A stretch of DNA of 64,000 bases from the NCBI GenBank assembly GCA_015709715.1, contig CP054184.1, positions 1,783,001-1,847,000 on the forward strand, given 5' to 3'. The DNA comes from Nitrospira sp. (lineage in GTDB: Bacteria > Nitrospirota > Nitrospiria > Nitrospirales > Nitrospiraceae). The notes beneath the pieces were generated by a model. The model searched no databases. It was not told where the DNA came from and was given only the letters and a program-made list of their open reading frames with translations. The number at the start of each line of letters is the position of its first letter. Positions within the stretch are counted from its first letter, which is position 1. A program made the translations under genes and the position numbers. Below, piece by piece: positions 42,765 to 51,901 of this stretch.

Positions 42765-44825
42765 ATGAGCGCCGAGCGACAGAGGGCGGCCTCCCTCGTG
42801 CTGGTACTCCTTCTGACCGCCGACCTGGCTGCCGGGACTTCCCCCGCCCGGTCGACGGCGAAGGGAGAGGAGCGTTCCGTCGTTCCGTCCGGCGACGAAC
42901 TGCAATTGCTGAAGGAAGAAGAGACGGTGAGCATCGCCTCCCTCTATGAACAGCCGATCTCCCAAGCTCCGGCGAACGTCTACGTGATCACCGACGAAGA
43001 CATCCGGCAATCCGGCGCCGTCGATCTCCCAACGGTGTTGCGCCGCGTGCCGGGGCTGGAAGTCATGCAGATGACGGGCGCCGACTTCAACGTGAGCGCC
43101 CGAGGCGACAACCAACCGTTCGCGAATAAGATGCTGGTAATGGTGGATGGGCGCTCCATCTATCTCGATGTGCAGGGGAATGTGTATTGGAAGTCCATTC
43201 CGGTCACGCTCGTCGAGATCAAACGCATCGAGGTCCTGAAAGGCCCCGCCTCCGCCATGTACGGGTTCAACGCCTTCGACGGCGTGATCAACATCATCAC
43301 CAAGTCGCCGGAAGAAATGAAAGGCACGACGCTGCAGTTCGGCGCGGGGGAATTGGGCACCATCACGAGTTCAGCGGTCCAAGCCGGCACGGCCGGAAAG
43401 CTGGGGTACCGCCTGTCGATCGGCCGCGACCAGACCCAACAATGGCGCGACCACGACGCCCTGGGGTTCAGGACTCACCGGTTCAATGTCCAGACCAACT
43501 ATGCCCTCTCCTCGACCGCGAAGCTTCAAGTGTCCGGCGGCCTGGTCGATACGAATCGCTATGACGGGCAGGTCGGGGAGGTGACCAGCAACTCCCTTCG
43601 CCCGTCATTCGGATATGCCAACGCGCTCTATGAACAGGGCGCCTTTCTTGTCCGGGCCTGGTGGTCCGGGTATACGGACGATGCGACGATTGCTCCCACT
43701 CCGCCGTTGTCCAATCTGCTGCGCGTGACGGATCGTAACGGTCAGACGACCAATCCCTTCCGCGGCAATACATACAACCTGGACCTTCAACATGCCGCGA
43801 CCCTCTGGGCCGGCAACCGCATGCTGTATGGTCTGACCTATCGCCACAATTCCCTTTCGAGCCCCGCCATCGATCGATTCAGCCGAGAAGACCGGCTCGG
43901 GCTGTTTCTTCAGAACGAGTGGCGTGCGGCCCCCACACTGACCCTGGTCGCCGGGATTCGTTATGACCTGCATAGCCAGATCAACGGAACATGGAGCCCC
44001 CGCGTCGCGCTCCTCTACCAGCCGATCGAGGGCCACACCTTCCACCTCTCCGGGTCCGTCGCCTATCGGCCACCGACGTTGTTCGAGTCGCATCAAGACC
44101 AACGGGTGACCACCACGATCCCCACGGGCCTGCCCTTTCCACCGTCTATCTCGACGACCATTCCGGTCTCGGGGTCCACCCGCCTCGCGCCAGAACAGAT
44201 CCTATCCTACGAAGCGGGGTATCAAGGCTGGTACTGGAAGCATCGCCTTCGTCTCCGCGCCGATGTCTTTTTCAATCACGTCTCGGACCTAATCGGCAGT
44301 CGGGTCACCGCTGGGGGGACCTCCGAATTCGTCAACGACCAGGGCTCCGCCGACATCTATGGCGGCGAGGCGGGAGTGGAAGTCCTGGCCACCAACTGGT
44401 TGAGCGGATTTGCCAACTACGCCTACGAGGAAATCGGGCAAACCTTCACGGGAACGGTCCGCAGAGGCGCCCCCCGCTCGAAGATCAGCGCAGGCCTCCG
44501 CGCCGAGTGGGATAACGGCTTGAGCGGCGAAATCAGTTACTACTACGTCGGCGCCGCGACCTATCCTATTGCGCAAACCTTCACGAACCTCGCGGCGCTT
44601 CCCGGGACTGGTGTCCTGGTGCCGCTCGACCGCGTCGGCAGCTACAACCTGTTGAACCTCCGAGCCGGCTACCGGATTTGGCAACAGAAGGCCGCCGCCG
44701 GTTACCTGCGCGAGGCGGAACTGGCTCTGTCCGTGTTCAATGCGTTGAACGATACACACAAGGAGCATCCGCTGGGCGACGTGATCGGCCGGCGCGTGAT
44801 GGGATGGGTAACCCTCAGATTTTAA
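42765..44825 (+). CDS. TonB-dependent outer-membrane receptor, copy 2
   Basis: 686 residues. It has the same architecture as the preceding receptor, with the plug nearly identical (NVYVITDEDIRQSG, GADFNVSARGDNQ, MLVMVDGRSIYLD) and more divergence in the barrel and extracellular loops; it ends MGWVTLRF. Probably a tandem duplication that diversified in ligand-facing loops. The short signal peptide (LVLVLLLTADLAAG) starts at the ATG at 42765. A REC–PAS protein begins 32 bp after the stop. Confidence 0.93.
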   Translation: MSAERQRAASLVLVLLLTADLAAGTSPARSTAKGEERSVVPSGDELQLLKEEETVSIASLYEQPISQAPANVYVITDEDIRQSGAVDLPTVLRRVPGLEVMQMTGADFNVSARGDNQPFANKMLVMVDGRSIYLDVQGNVYWKSIPVTLVEIKRIEVLKGPASAMYGFNAFDGVINIITKSPEEMKGTTLQFGAGELGTITSSAVQAGTAGKLGYRLSIGRDQTQQWRDHDALGFRTHRFNVQTNYALSSTAKLQVSGGLVDTNRYDGQVGEVTSNSLRPSFGYANALYEQGAFLVRAWWSGYTDDATIAPTPPLSNLLRVTDRNGQTTNPFRGNTYNLDLQHAATLWAGNRMLYGLTYRHNSLSSPAIDRFSREDRLGLFLQNEWRAAPTLTLVAGIRYDLHSQINGTWSPRVALLYQPIEGHTFHLSGSVAYRPPTLFESHQDQRVTTTIPTGLPFPPSISTTIPVSGSTRLAPEQILSYEAGYQGWYWKHRLRLRADVFFNHVSDLIGSRVTAGGTSEFVNDQGSADIYGGEAGVEVLATNWLSGFANYAYEEIGQTFTGTVRRGAPRSKISAGLRAEWDNGLSGEISYYYVGAATYPIAQTFTNLAALPGTGVLVPLDRVGSYNLLNLRAGYRIWQQKAAAGYLREAELALSVFNALNDTHKEHPLGDVIGRRVMGWVTLRF

Positions 44826-44857
44826 GGCCGGAGTCTTCCGGGACTCGGGAGGATGTC

Positions 44858-47800
44858 ATGACAATCACCGGCGAGAGCCGCTCCATTTTGGTCGTCGATG
44901 ACGACCCCGACATCGTGCTCGGGCTGCAGGATTTTCTCGACCACGACGGGTATCAGGTGAGTATCGCCGGCAGTTGCGCGGAGGCCCTCGCACAGGCGCG
45001 TCGCCACCAATACAACGCCGTCCTCCTCGACTTGGGGTTGCCCGACGGCGACGGATCGACGGTGCTCAAGAGCCTGCAGGAGACGCACCCTCACCTGCCA
45101 GTCATCATTCTCACGGCCTTCACGAGTACAGATCGCACGGTGGGCTCGTTGACGCAGGGCGCCTTCGCCTACTTGACGAAACCTTACAATCGCGACGAGT
45201 TGCGCGCCGTCCTTCAACGCGCCGTGGGCGTGCAGGCCCTGGCCGCCAAGGTCGAACATGCCGAACACGCGCTCTCGGAAAGCGAGGCACGGTTTCGTTC
45301 GCTGGTGGAAGCCGCGACCGACTCGATCATTCTTGCCGACGGTCGGGGGACCATCCTCTCCTGGAATCGGGCCGCCGCCCGCCTGTTCGGGTATACCGAC
45401 GAGGAAGTCCGCGGCCGTCCCATGACCATCCTGATGCCTCCTCGACATCGCGCCGCGCATGAACGGGGACTCGCGCGAGTCAGAGATACCGGACGTTCCC
45501 GCCTGATCGGCCACCTGGTGGAGTTGGAAGGCCTTCGCAAAGACGGCAGCGAGTTCCCCCTGGAACTGTCCCTGGCCATGTGGACCACGGACGGCGAAGT
45601 CTTTTACAGCGGCATCATCCGCGACATCACCCAACGCCGCCGGGCGGAGGACATTCTGGACCGGCTCCGGCACCTGCACGAGGTCATCCTCACGCAGGCC
45701 GGCGAAGGCATCTACGGTCTCGACAAGACCGGCACCTGCACCTTCGTCAATCCCGCCGCTGCGACGCTGCTGGGCTATGAACCGGCCGAGATCATCGATC
45801 GATCCATGCACAGCCTGCTCCATCATTCGAAGTCGGATGGCGGCGTGTATTCGCTGGACGACTGCCCGATCTATGCGTCGTTGCGCGACGGGTTGGTGCA
45901 TCGCGTCTCGACCGACGTGTTCTGGCGCAAGGACGGCACCGCCATCCCCGTGGAGTATGTGTGCACGCCAATCATCGAAAAGGGCGCCGTGGCGGGAGCC
46001 GTCGTGGTCTTCCGGGACATCACCGAGCGCAAGGAGGCGGAACGCGCCATCGAGGAAAGTCGGGAGCGCTTCCGGCAGCTGGCTGAACACATCAAGGAAG
46101 TGTTCTGGATGACCGATCCGTCGAAGGAGCAGGTGATCTACATCAGCCCCGGATATGAGGAGGTCTGGGGCCGCACCTGCGAGAGCCTGTACGCTCGGCC
46201 GCTGTCCTGGCTGGAGGCCATCCATCCCGAGGATCGACAGCGGATCCTCGCCGCCGCCATGAACCAGCGCCAAGCGGTCCCCTACGACGAGGAATATCGT
46301 ATCGTCCGCCCCGATGGCTCGGAGCGCTGGATCTGGGACCGTGCCTACCCGATCTACGATGACAAGGGCACGATCTATCGTCTCGTCGGGTTCGCGGAGG
46401 ATATCACCGAGGACAAACGCGTCGAAGCCGCGCTGGTCGAAAGCGAGCGGCGATACCGCGCGCTGTTCGACGACAACCCCTCCATGTACTTCATGGTCGA
46501 CACGGAGGGCACCGTCCTGTCGGTCAACCGAGCCGGCGCCGAACGGCTGGGATATGGGGTGGAAGAGTTGGTCGGCACCTCGGTGCTGCAGGTCTTTCAC
46601 CCGGAGGACCGTGAGGCGGTCCGCAGCCACCTCGCCGAGTGCCTCGGCGACATGGGGCAGCCGAGGCGGTGGGAGTTTCGCAAGGTTCGCAAAGACGGCA
46701 GCATCATCTGGATACGGGAAACGGCGCAAGCCGTGCGCAATGAGCGGCAACAACCCGTCGTTCTCCTCGTGTGCGAAGACATCACCGCCATCAAGGAGGC
46801 CGAACTGGCGCTGCACGACAGCGAAGAGTTCAAGAATCAGATTCTCCGCAGCAGCGCGGACTGCATCAAGGTGCTGGACCTCGAGGGCCGGCTGCAATAC
46901 ATCAATGATGCCGGCCAAACGTTGTTGGAGATTGCCGATGTGGCGGCATATCACAACAAGCCCTGGGCGGACTTCTGGGTTGGTGAAGACCGTCATGCAG
47001 CCCTGGCCGCACTGGAAGCGGCCAAGGCGGGTGACATCGGGAAATTCGTCGGTTTCTGCCCCACCGCGAGCGGGCAGGCGAAGTGGTGGGATGTGCAGAT
47101 CACGCCCATGTTCGACACCCAAGGGTTTTCCCGCCGGCTGCTGGCCATCTCCCGAGACATCACCGAGTACAAGCAGGTCCAGGAGTCGCTGCGGGTCAGC
47201 GAGGAGCGCTTGGCCGCCGTCATACGAGGCTCGAACGACGGCTTTTGGGACGGTCACGTGCTGCCGGGGATTGCCTGGCACGATCCCCAGACCCCGGTTT
47301 GGTGGTCGCCGCGCGTCCGCGAGATGCTGAGCTACAGCGAGGCGGAATTCCCGAACGTCCTCGACAGCTGGGCGTCGCGGCTCCATCCTGACGATCGCGA
47401 CCGCGTCTTCCAACTGCTGTCGGACTGCACCCAAACGGAGATGTCGCAGTATGATGTGGAATATCGCCTGCTCAACAAACAGGGCGAGTACCTCTGGGTC
47501 CGTGCCCGCGCCGAGGTCTTGCAGCGAGACGAGCAGGGCCGTGCCGTACGGATGGCCGGCTCGCTCCAAGACATTACCGCACGCAAGTGCGCCGAAGAGG
47601 CGCTGCATCGCAGCGAGGAATTGCTGCGCTCGATCGTGAACAACGCCACCGCCGCGATATACGCCAAACAAGCCGACGGACGGTATCTCATGGTCAACTC
47701 GCGCTTCGAAGAATTGTTTCATGTGAGGGCGGAACAGGTGCCGGGGAAAACCGACCACGATCTGTTCCCCGCGGACATCGCCGACGTGTTTCGGCAGAAC

Positions 47801-48361
47801 GACCGGTGGGTGCTCACCAACGGCCGGCCCCTGGAAATCGAGGAACTCGCACCCCATGCCGACGGCCTGCACACCTACCTCTCGGTCAAGGTCCCCATCC
47901 GAGACCGCTCCGGCCACGTGTTCGCCATGTGCGGCATTTCCACAGACATCACGGAACGCAAGCGAACGGAGGAACAACTGCGCCTCAGCGAAGAACGGCT
48001 GCGCCTGGCCCTCTCCGCATCGGACGTGGGTATCTGGGACTGGGACGTGGCGTCCGGACGCCTCTATTGGTCGGCCGGCGTCGAAGCGTTGTTCGGGCTT
48101 CCGCCGGGCTCCTTCCCGGGCACCTATGGCGCCTATCTCGACCTGATTTATCTGGAGGATCGGGGCTCGGTGCTCGCGCATCTGGACCAGAGCCTGGCCG
48201 CCCAGTCTGCCGTCAATGTCGCGCACCGCGTCCTGCGGCCCGACGGCTCGCTGCATTGGCTGGCCTGGACCGGACGCATTCAGCGGACTCCCGAAGGAAG
48301 TCCGATCCGCGTGCTGGGCATCGTTCATGAAACGACGGGGCCCTCCATCGGTCGGCGGTAA
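44858..48361 (+). CDS. Receiver–PAS(8) protein without an output domain
   Basis: 1167 residues. The ATG at 44858 follows GGGAGGA. A canonical receiver (VVDDDPDI, phospho-acceptor Asp58, YLTKPYN) is followed by eight PAS/PAC units up to the end; the last finishes in an ordinary PAC motif (RVLGIVHETT) only a few residues before the stop. No HisKA, HATPase, GGDEF, EAL or DNA-binding domain is present, and none is visible in other frames after the stop. It may act as a phosphorylation-gated sensor scaffold for the kinase two genes downstream. Soluble. Confidence 0.9.
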   Translation: MTITGESRSILVVDDDPDIVLGLQDFLDHDGYQVSIAGSCAEALAQARRHQYNAVLLDLGLPDGDGSTVLKSLQETHPHLPVIILTAFTSTDRTVGSLTQGAFAYLTKPYNRDELRAVLQRAVGVQALAAKVEHAEHALSESEARFRSLVEAATDSIILADGRGTILSWNRAAARLFGYTDEEVRGRPMTILMPPRHRAAHERGLARVRDTGRSRLIGHLVELEGLRKDGSEFPLELSLAMWTTDGEVFYSGIIRDITQRRRAEDILDRLRHLHEVILTQAGEGIYGLDKTGTCTFVNPAAATLLGYEPAEIIDRSMHSLLHHSKSDGGVYSLDDCPIYASLRDGLVHRVSTDVFWRKDGTAIPVEYVCTPIIEKGAVAGAVVVFRDITERKEAERAIEESRERFRQLAEHIKEVFWMTDPSKEQVIYISPGYEEVWGRTCESLYARPLSWLEAIHPEDRQRILAAAMNQRQAVPYDEEYRIVRPDGSERWIWDRAYPIYDDKGTIYRLVGFAEDITEDKRVEAALVESERRYRALFDDNPSMYFMVDTEGTVLSVNRAGAERLGYGVEELVGTSVLQVFHPEDREAVRSHLAECLGDMGQPRRWEFRKVRKDGSIIWIRETAQAVRNERQQPVVLLVCEDITAIKEAELALHDSEEFKNQILRSSADCIKVLDLEGRLQYINDAGQTLLEIADVAAYHNKPWADFWVGEDRHAALAALEAAKAGDIGKFVGFCPTASGQAKWWDVQITPMFDTQGFSRRLLAISRDITEYKQVQESLRVSEERLAAVIRGSNDGFWDGHVLPGIAWHDPQTPVWWSPRVREMLSYSEAEFPNVLDSWASRLHPDDRDRVFQLLSDCTQTEMSQYDVEYRLLNKQGEYLWVRARAEVLQRDEQGRAVRMAGSLQDITARKCAEEALHRSEELLRSIVNNATAAIYAKQADGRYLMVNSRFEELFHVRAEQVPGKTDHDLFPADIADVFRQNDRWVLTNGRPLEIEELAPHADGLHTYLSVKVPIRDRSGHVFAMCGISTDITERKRTEEQLRLSEERLRLALSASDVGIWDWDVASGRLYWSAGVEALFGLPPGSFPGTYGAYLDLIYLEDRGSVLAHLDQSLAAQSAVNVAHRVLRPDGSLHWLAWTGRIQRTPEGSPIRVLGIVHETTGPSIGRR

Positions 48362-48400
48362 CAACGTGCCCTGCGTCAGCCGCGCCGAACGCTCGCTTCG

Positions 48401-49390
48401 ATGAGGACCAGACTTGTGACCAAACCGCCCACAGACCGCGGCCCATTCTTCCCGTCATCGGCTCGTCCCTGGCGTCGCTGGGGGCGGATGACGGCCGCGC
48501 TGATCATCGCGCTGCTGAGCCCGTCTCTGGCCGTCGCCACGGAGGTGGTCATTCTGAAGTCCTCGGATATCGCCGCCTACAACCAAGCCATCGGCGGCTT
48601 CAAAGCGGCCCTTCCGAGCGATGTGACGCTGTCCGAGTACGATCTGCAGGGCGACTTGGAGAAGGGACGCAAACTCGCGAGAAAGATCCGCGCATCGGAC
48701 ACGGCCCTGGTCTTCACCGCCGGGGTGAAGGCGGCGAAGGCGGCGCAACTGGAGATTCTGGATATCCCGATCATCTATGCCATGGTGCTGGACCCGGCCA
48801 AGTATGGGCTGAATACCTCCAACATGACCGGCATCTTGCTCGAGGTGCCGCTGGAGCGACAATTGGCGCTCATCCGTCCCTTGCTGACGAGCCTGCCCCT
48901 CAAGCGCGTCGGCGCCCTCTACGATCCGTCCAAGACCGGACACGTCATCGAGGAGATCAAACGACTGACCAAACAGCAGGGCATGGAATTCCTCCCCGCG
49001 CAAGTCGGCAGCGAACGGGATGTACCCGGCGCGTTGCGAACGCTCTTGCCGTCCGTCGGGGCGCTGATGCTCGTGCCGGACTCCACGGTCCTGACCGACG
49101 AATCCCTCCGCTTCATTTTGAACTCGTCGTTGGAAGCGCGCGTTCCGGCCATCGGCTTTTCGCGGGAATTCACCAAGAGCGGGGCGCTCCTGTGTCTGTC
49201 CGTGAACTACCACGACATCGGTCGCCAAGCCGGCCAGTTGGCCCGCAGGATTCTGGACGGGCAGGTCGTGCTGCCGGCGAAGCCGCTCGCTCCCGATCGC
49301 ATCGAAACCAGCATCAATCTCAAAACGGCCAAGTTCCTCGGGATCGACATCCCCAAAGAACTCGAATCCAAAGCCGACGAGGTCTACTGA
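48401..49390 (+). CDS. ABC-type periplasmic binding protein (COG2984-like)
   Basis: 329 residues. A basic, positively charged lead and hydrophobic helix (MTAALIIALLSPSLAVAT, cleavage ~47) are followed by a two-lobed binding fold resembling the uncharacterised COG2984 substrate-binding proteins (VVILKSSDIAAYNQAIGGFK, VGALYDPSKTGHVIEEIK, ARRILDGQVVLPAKP). No permease or ATPase gene is near. The stop overlaps the next gene's ATG by one base; that gene is a membrane kinase with a periplasmic domain, so the protein may present its ligand to the kinase rather than to a transporter. A GTG at 48416 is an alternative start. Confidence 0.82.
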   Translation: MRTRLVTKPPTDRGPFFPSSARPWRRWGRMTAALIIALLSPSLAVATEVVILKSSDIAAYNQAIGGFKAALPSDVTLSEYDLQGDLEKGRKLARKIRASDTALVFTAGVKAAKAAQLEILDIPIIYAMVLDPAKYGLNTSNMTGILLEVPLERQLALIRPLLTSLPLKRVGALYDPSKTGHVIEEIKRLTKQQGMEFLPAQVGSERDVPGALRTLLPSVGALMLVPDSTVLTDESLRFILNSSLEARVPAIGFSREFTKSGALLCLSVNYHDIGRQAGQLARRILDGQVVLPAKPLAPDRIETSINLKTAKFLGIDIPKELESKADEVY

Positions 49391-51699
49391 TGAACGGCAC
49401 CCCGCAAGGCACACCCGCCGCCCACCGAACGAAGCCGCCGTCCTTCGCCGGCGTGCACGGCCGCTTCGTGGGCCTGCGGACCAAATTCGTCGTCTTTTTC
49501 AGCTTGATCATCATCCTGACCTGTTCGGGCTTGAGCTGGTATTTCATCCGCAGCAAGCAGACCGCCATGACGGAACGCGTGACGGATCTGGGGATGATTT
49601 TGGTCAAAAACCTGGCGCACAATGTCCGGTACGGGATCATCACCGAGGAACAGACAATCCTCGAACAGTTCATCACCGGCGTGATGGACGTCGACGAAGT
49701 GGTGTATGTGGTGATCACCGGCGCAGACGGCCGCGTGCTCGTCGCCAGGAGCAAGGGCTCGCTCAACGACGCCCACAGCCGGTCCCGTTCGGCGGCACAC
49801 GCGTTCTATCCTCAATCGAACCTTGCCGCATCCCTGCTCAAGAATCCGAGCACGCACCCGACTGTCACTCGCATGCGTCTGACCGGCTCCGGGGCGGTGC
49901 CGATCCAGGACGGCGGGGTGACGATCTACCTGTCCGGCGGCGGACCCCGCGAAGAAACGTTCTATGATTTCGCGCTCCCTGTCTTACGAGGGGCGCCGTC
50001 GCGCCTGGACGCACTGGCGCTTCAAGAAGAGGAAACCAAACGGCCGGGATCGTCTTCCGCCCCTCACCAACCCTACGGGGTGGTGCAAATCGGCCTGACC
50101 GAGGTACCGATGCAGGGAGAGTTGGCCAAGGTGCTCCGCAACGTGCTGCTCTTGACCTTAGGCATCATCCTCACGGGTATCCTCTTCACCAGGCTGCTGG
50201 CCGACCGCATCATTATGCCTCTGCGAAACCTCGCCAGCGGGGCGCGCAAGGTCAGCGAAGGCGACCTCTCCACCTTCGTCGCGCCGACGACACAAGACGA
50301 GGTCGGCCAGCTGACCTCGCTTTTCAATTTGATGATTCAATCGCTCCAGGACCGCGACCAGGCGATTTCCGCGAACCTCGAAACCATCAGGCGGCATGCA
50401 GCCCAGCTGGCCACGCTCAATCAGTCGAGCGCCGCCATCACCTCCACCCTGGACCCGCATCGGCTCCTGTCCGCAGTCCTGCAACTCCTGATCGACAATC
50501 TGGGTTTCACGGGCATGGTGTTGATGCTCTGGGACCGCGAACGCGGCGTCGCGACCGTCGCCCAAATCGCAGGAGTCCCCTCGCAGATCGAACAGGCAGC
50601 CAGGCAACTGGAGATTCCCGTTGAGGATGACGGGTCCGTTCAGGCAGAGATGCTGATCCATGGCCGCTCGGTTCATATTGTGACCGTCGAGGACGTGATG
50701 CACCGCTTCTCTCCCCTGGCGCAACCGCTGATCAAGGAAGCCGAGATCAAATCATTCGTCGGAGTCCCGCTCCGCAGCCAGCAACGAATCCTGGGGTATC
50801 TGGCCGCCCATCGCGGCGCTCAGATCTGCAGTCAGGAAGACCTGGACCTCTTGATGACCATCGGCAGTCACGTCGCCGTCGCCATCGACAACGCCAGAGC
50901 CTACGTCGAATTGGAAACCCTGACCGAGCACCTGGAACAGCGCGTTCAATCGCGCACGCAGGAACTTCAATCGGCCAACGAGCGGCTCCAAGAGCACGAC
51001 CGGCGTCGCTCCAAATTCGTCTCGGTCGCGTCCCATGAACTCCGTACGCCGATGACCTCCATCAAGGGGTTCGTCGAGAACATGCTGGACGGCCTCACCG
51101 GCCCTCTCTCCGAACGCCAGGAACATTATCTGCAGCGCATCAAGCACAACGTGGATCGCCTCACCCGCATCATCAATCAGCTCCTGGATTGGTCTCGCCT
51201 CGATGTGGGGCGGATCGACGTCAAGCCGGAGCCGCTCCCTATCGGGGAATTCATCACCGAAGTGGTGGAGAGTTTCCAAACCTTGGCGGCCGAGAAAGCC
51301 ATCATCCTGGAAGTGACGCCCTGCGATCGAGCGCTCCTGGTGCGGGCCGACCGCGACAAACTGGAGCAGATCCTGTTCAATCTGGTCGGTAATGCCATCA
51401 AGTTCACCCCGAAAGCGGGGCACGTCGCAGTGCGTTGCGAGGGGGTGGACGGACACATGGTCCGGATCATCGTGGCCGACACCGGATGCGGCATCGCCCC
51501 CCACGAACTGCCGAAAGTCTTCACGGAGTTCTCCAAGGTGGAGTCGGCCGTGCCGACCGCGCAGGGCGCACAGCTCGGCCTCTTCATCACCAAGAGTCTC
51601 GTCACCCTGCATGGAGGAACCATGGGGGTGGAAAGCCTGCTAGGCGTCGGCACGCAGTTTTTCTTCACGCTCCCGCTGGCGCCCCGCCCTCCCCGCTGA
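49390..51699 (+). CDS. Membrane HAMP–GAF sensor histidine kinase
   Basis: 769 residues from the ATG at 49390. Membrane helix 1 lies at ~33–53 (FVVFFSLIIILTCSGLSWYF), then a periplasmic domain (~55–245), helix 2 at ~250–272, HAMP (~273–325), GAF (~345–500), a coiled coil, HisKA SVASHELRTPMTSIKG with His549, and HATPase (NLVGNAIKFT; DTGCGIAP). There is no receiver. Its gene overlaps the periplasmic binding protein by one base. The partner regulator is not fused; the REC–PAS8 protein upstream is one candidate. Confidence 0.91.
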   Translation: MNGTPQGTPAAHRTKPPSFAGVHGRFVGLRTKFVVFFSLIIILTCSGLSWYFIRSKQTAMTERVTDLGMILVKNLAHNVRYGIITEEQTILEQFITGVMDVDEVVYVVITGADGRVLVARSKGSLNDAHSRSRSAAHAFYPQSNLAASLLKNPSTHPTVTRMRLTGSGAVPIQDGGVTIYLSGGGPREETFYDFALPVLRGAPSRLDALALQEEETKRPGSSSAPHQPYGVVQIGLTEVPMQGELAKVLRNVLLLTLGIILTGILFTRLLADRIIMPLRNLASGARKVSEGDLSTFVAPTTQDEVGQLTSLFNLMIQSLQDRDQAISANLETIRRHAAQLATLNQSSAAITSTLDPHRLLSAVLQLLIDNLGFTGMVLMLWDRERGVATVAQIAGVPSQIEQAARQLEIPVEDDGSVQAEMLIHGRSVHIVTVEDVMHRFSPLAQPLIKEAEIKSFVGVPLRSQQRILGYLAAHRGAQICSQEDLDLLMTIGSHVAVAIDNARAYVELETLTEHLEQRVQSRTQELQSANERLQEHDRRRSKFVSVASHELRTPMTSIKGFVENMLDGLTGPLSERQEHYLQRIKHNVDRLTRIINQLLDWSRLDVGRIDVKPEPLPIGEFITEVVESFQTLAAEKAIILEVTPCDRALLVRADRDKLEQILFNLVGNAIKFTPKAGHVAVRCEGVDGHMVRIIVADTGCGIAPHELPKVFTEFSKVESAVPTAQGAQLGLFITKSLVTLHGGTMGVESLLGVGTQFFFTLPLAPRPPR

Positions 51700-51730
51700 C
51701 AGCCGGATCGCCCGCGCGCCATCCGGGGCT

Positions 51731-51746
51731 GTATCTCATCCGATAA
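51731..51746 (+). promoter_or_regulatory. GTATC-N6-GATAA palindrome (putative activator site)
   Basis: GTATC-TCATCC-GATAA, one mismatch from the palindrome, starting 113 bp before the -24 GG at 51844. No convincing second copy 21 bp away. Confidence 0.6.
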
Positions 51747-51842
51747 TACACGCATACTTTTGCACGGCGCCGAGATTCCTCCTCATAGCCATTCTCCGGC
51801 ACATTCCCTCCAACCGTCTGAGAAATCAGCATCCTGAATCTT

Positions 51843-51858
51843 CGGCATGGGTATTGCG
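51843..51858 (+). promoter_or_regulatory. Sigma-54 promoter of the NtrB-type kinase gene
   Basis: CGGCAT-GGGTA-TTGCG, with GG at 51844–51845 and GC at 51856–51857. It overlaps an in-frame TTG codon at 51854, which therefore cannot be the start. Predicted transcription start is near 51869. Confidence 0.75.
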
Positions 51859-51901
51859 CCTCGTCGAAGCCAAAACCCATTCAACCACGGAGGGCGTCGC
51901 C

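Noticed and set aside
44822-48364. Very long open frame antisense to the REC–PAS8 gene
   Set aside because: It mirrors the GC-rich codon pattern of the sense gene and contains no recognisable domain; long antisense frames of this type are also seen opposite other genes here.
51854-51901. TTG start for the NtrB-type kinase
   Set aside because: It lies on the -12 element of the sigma-54 promoter; the GTG at 51902 has a good GGAGGG.
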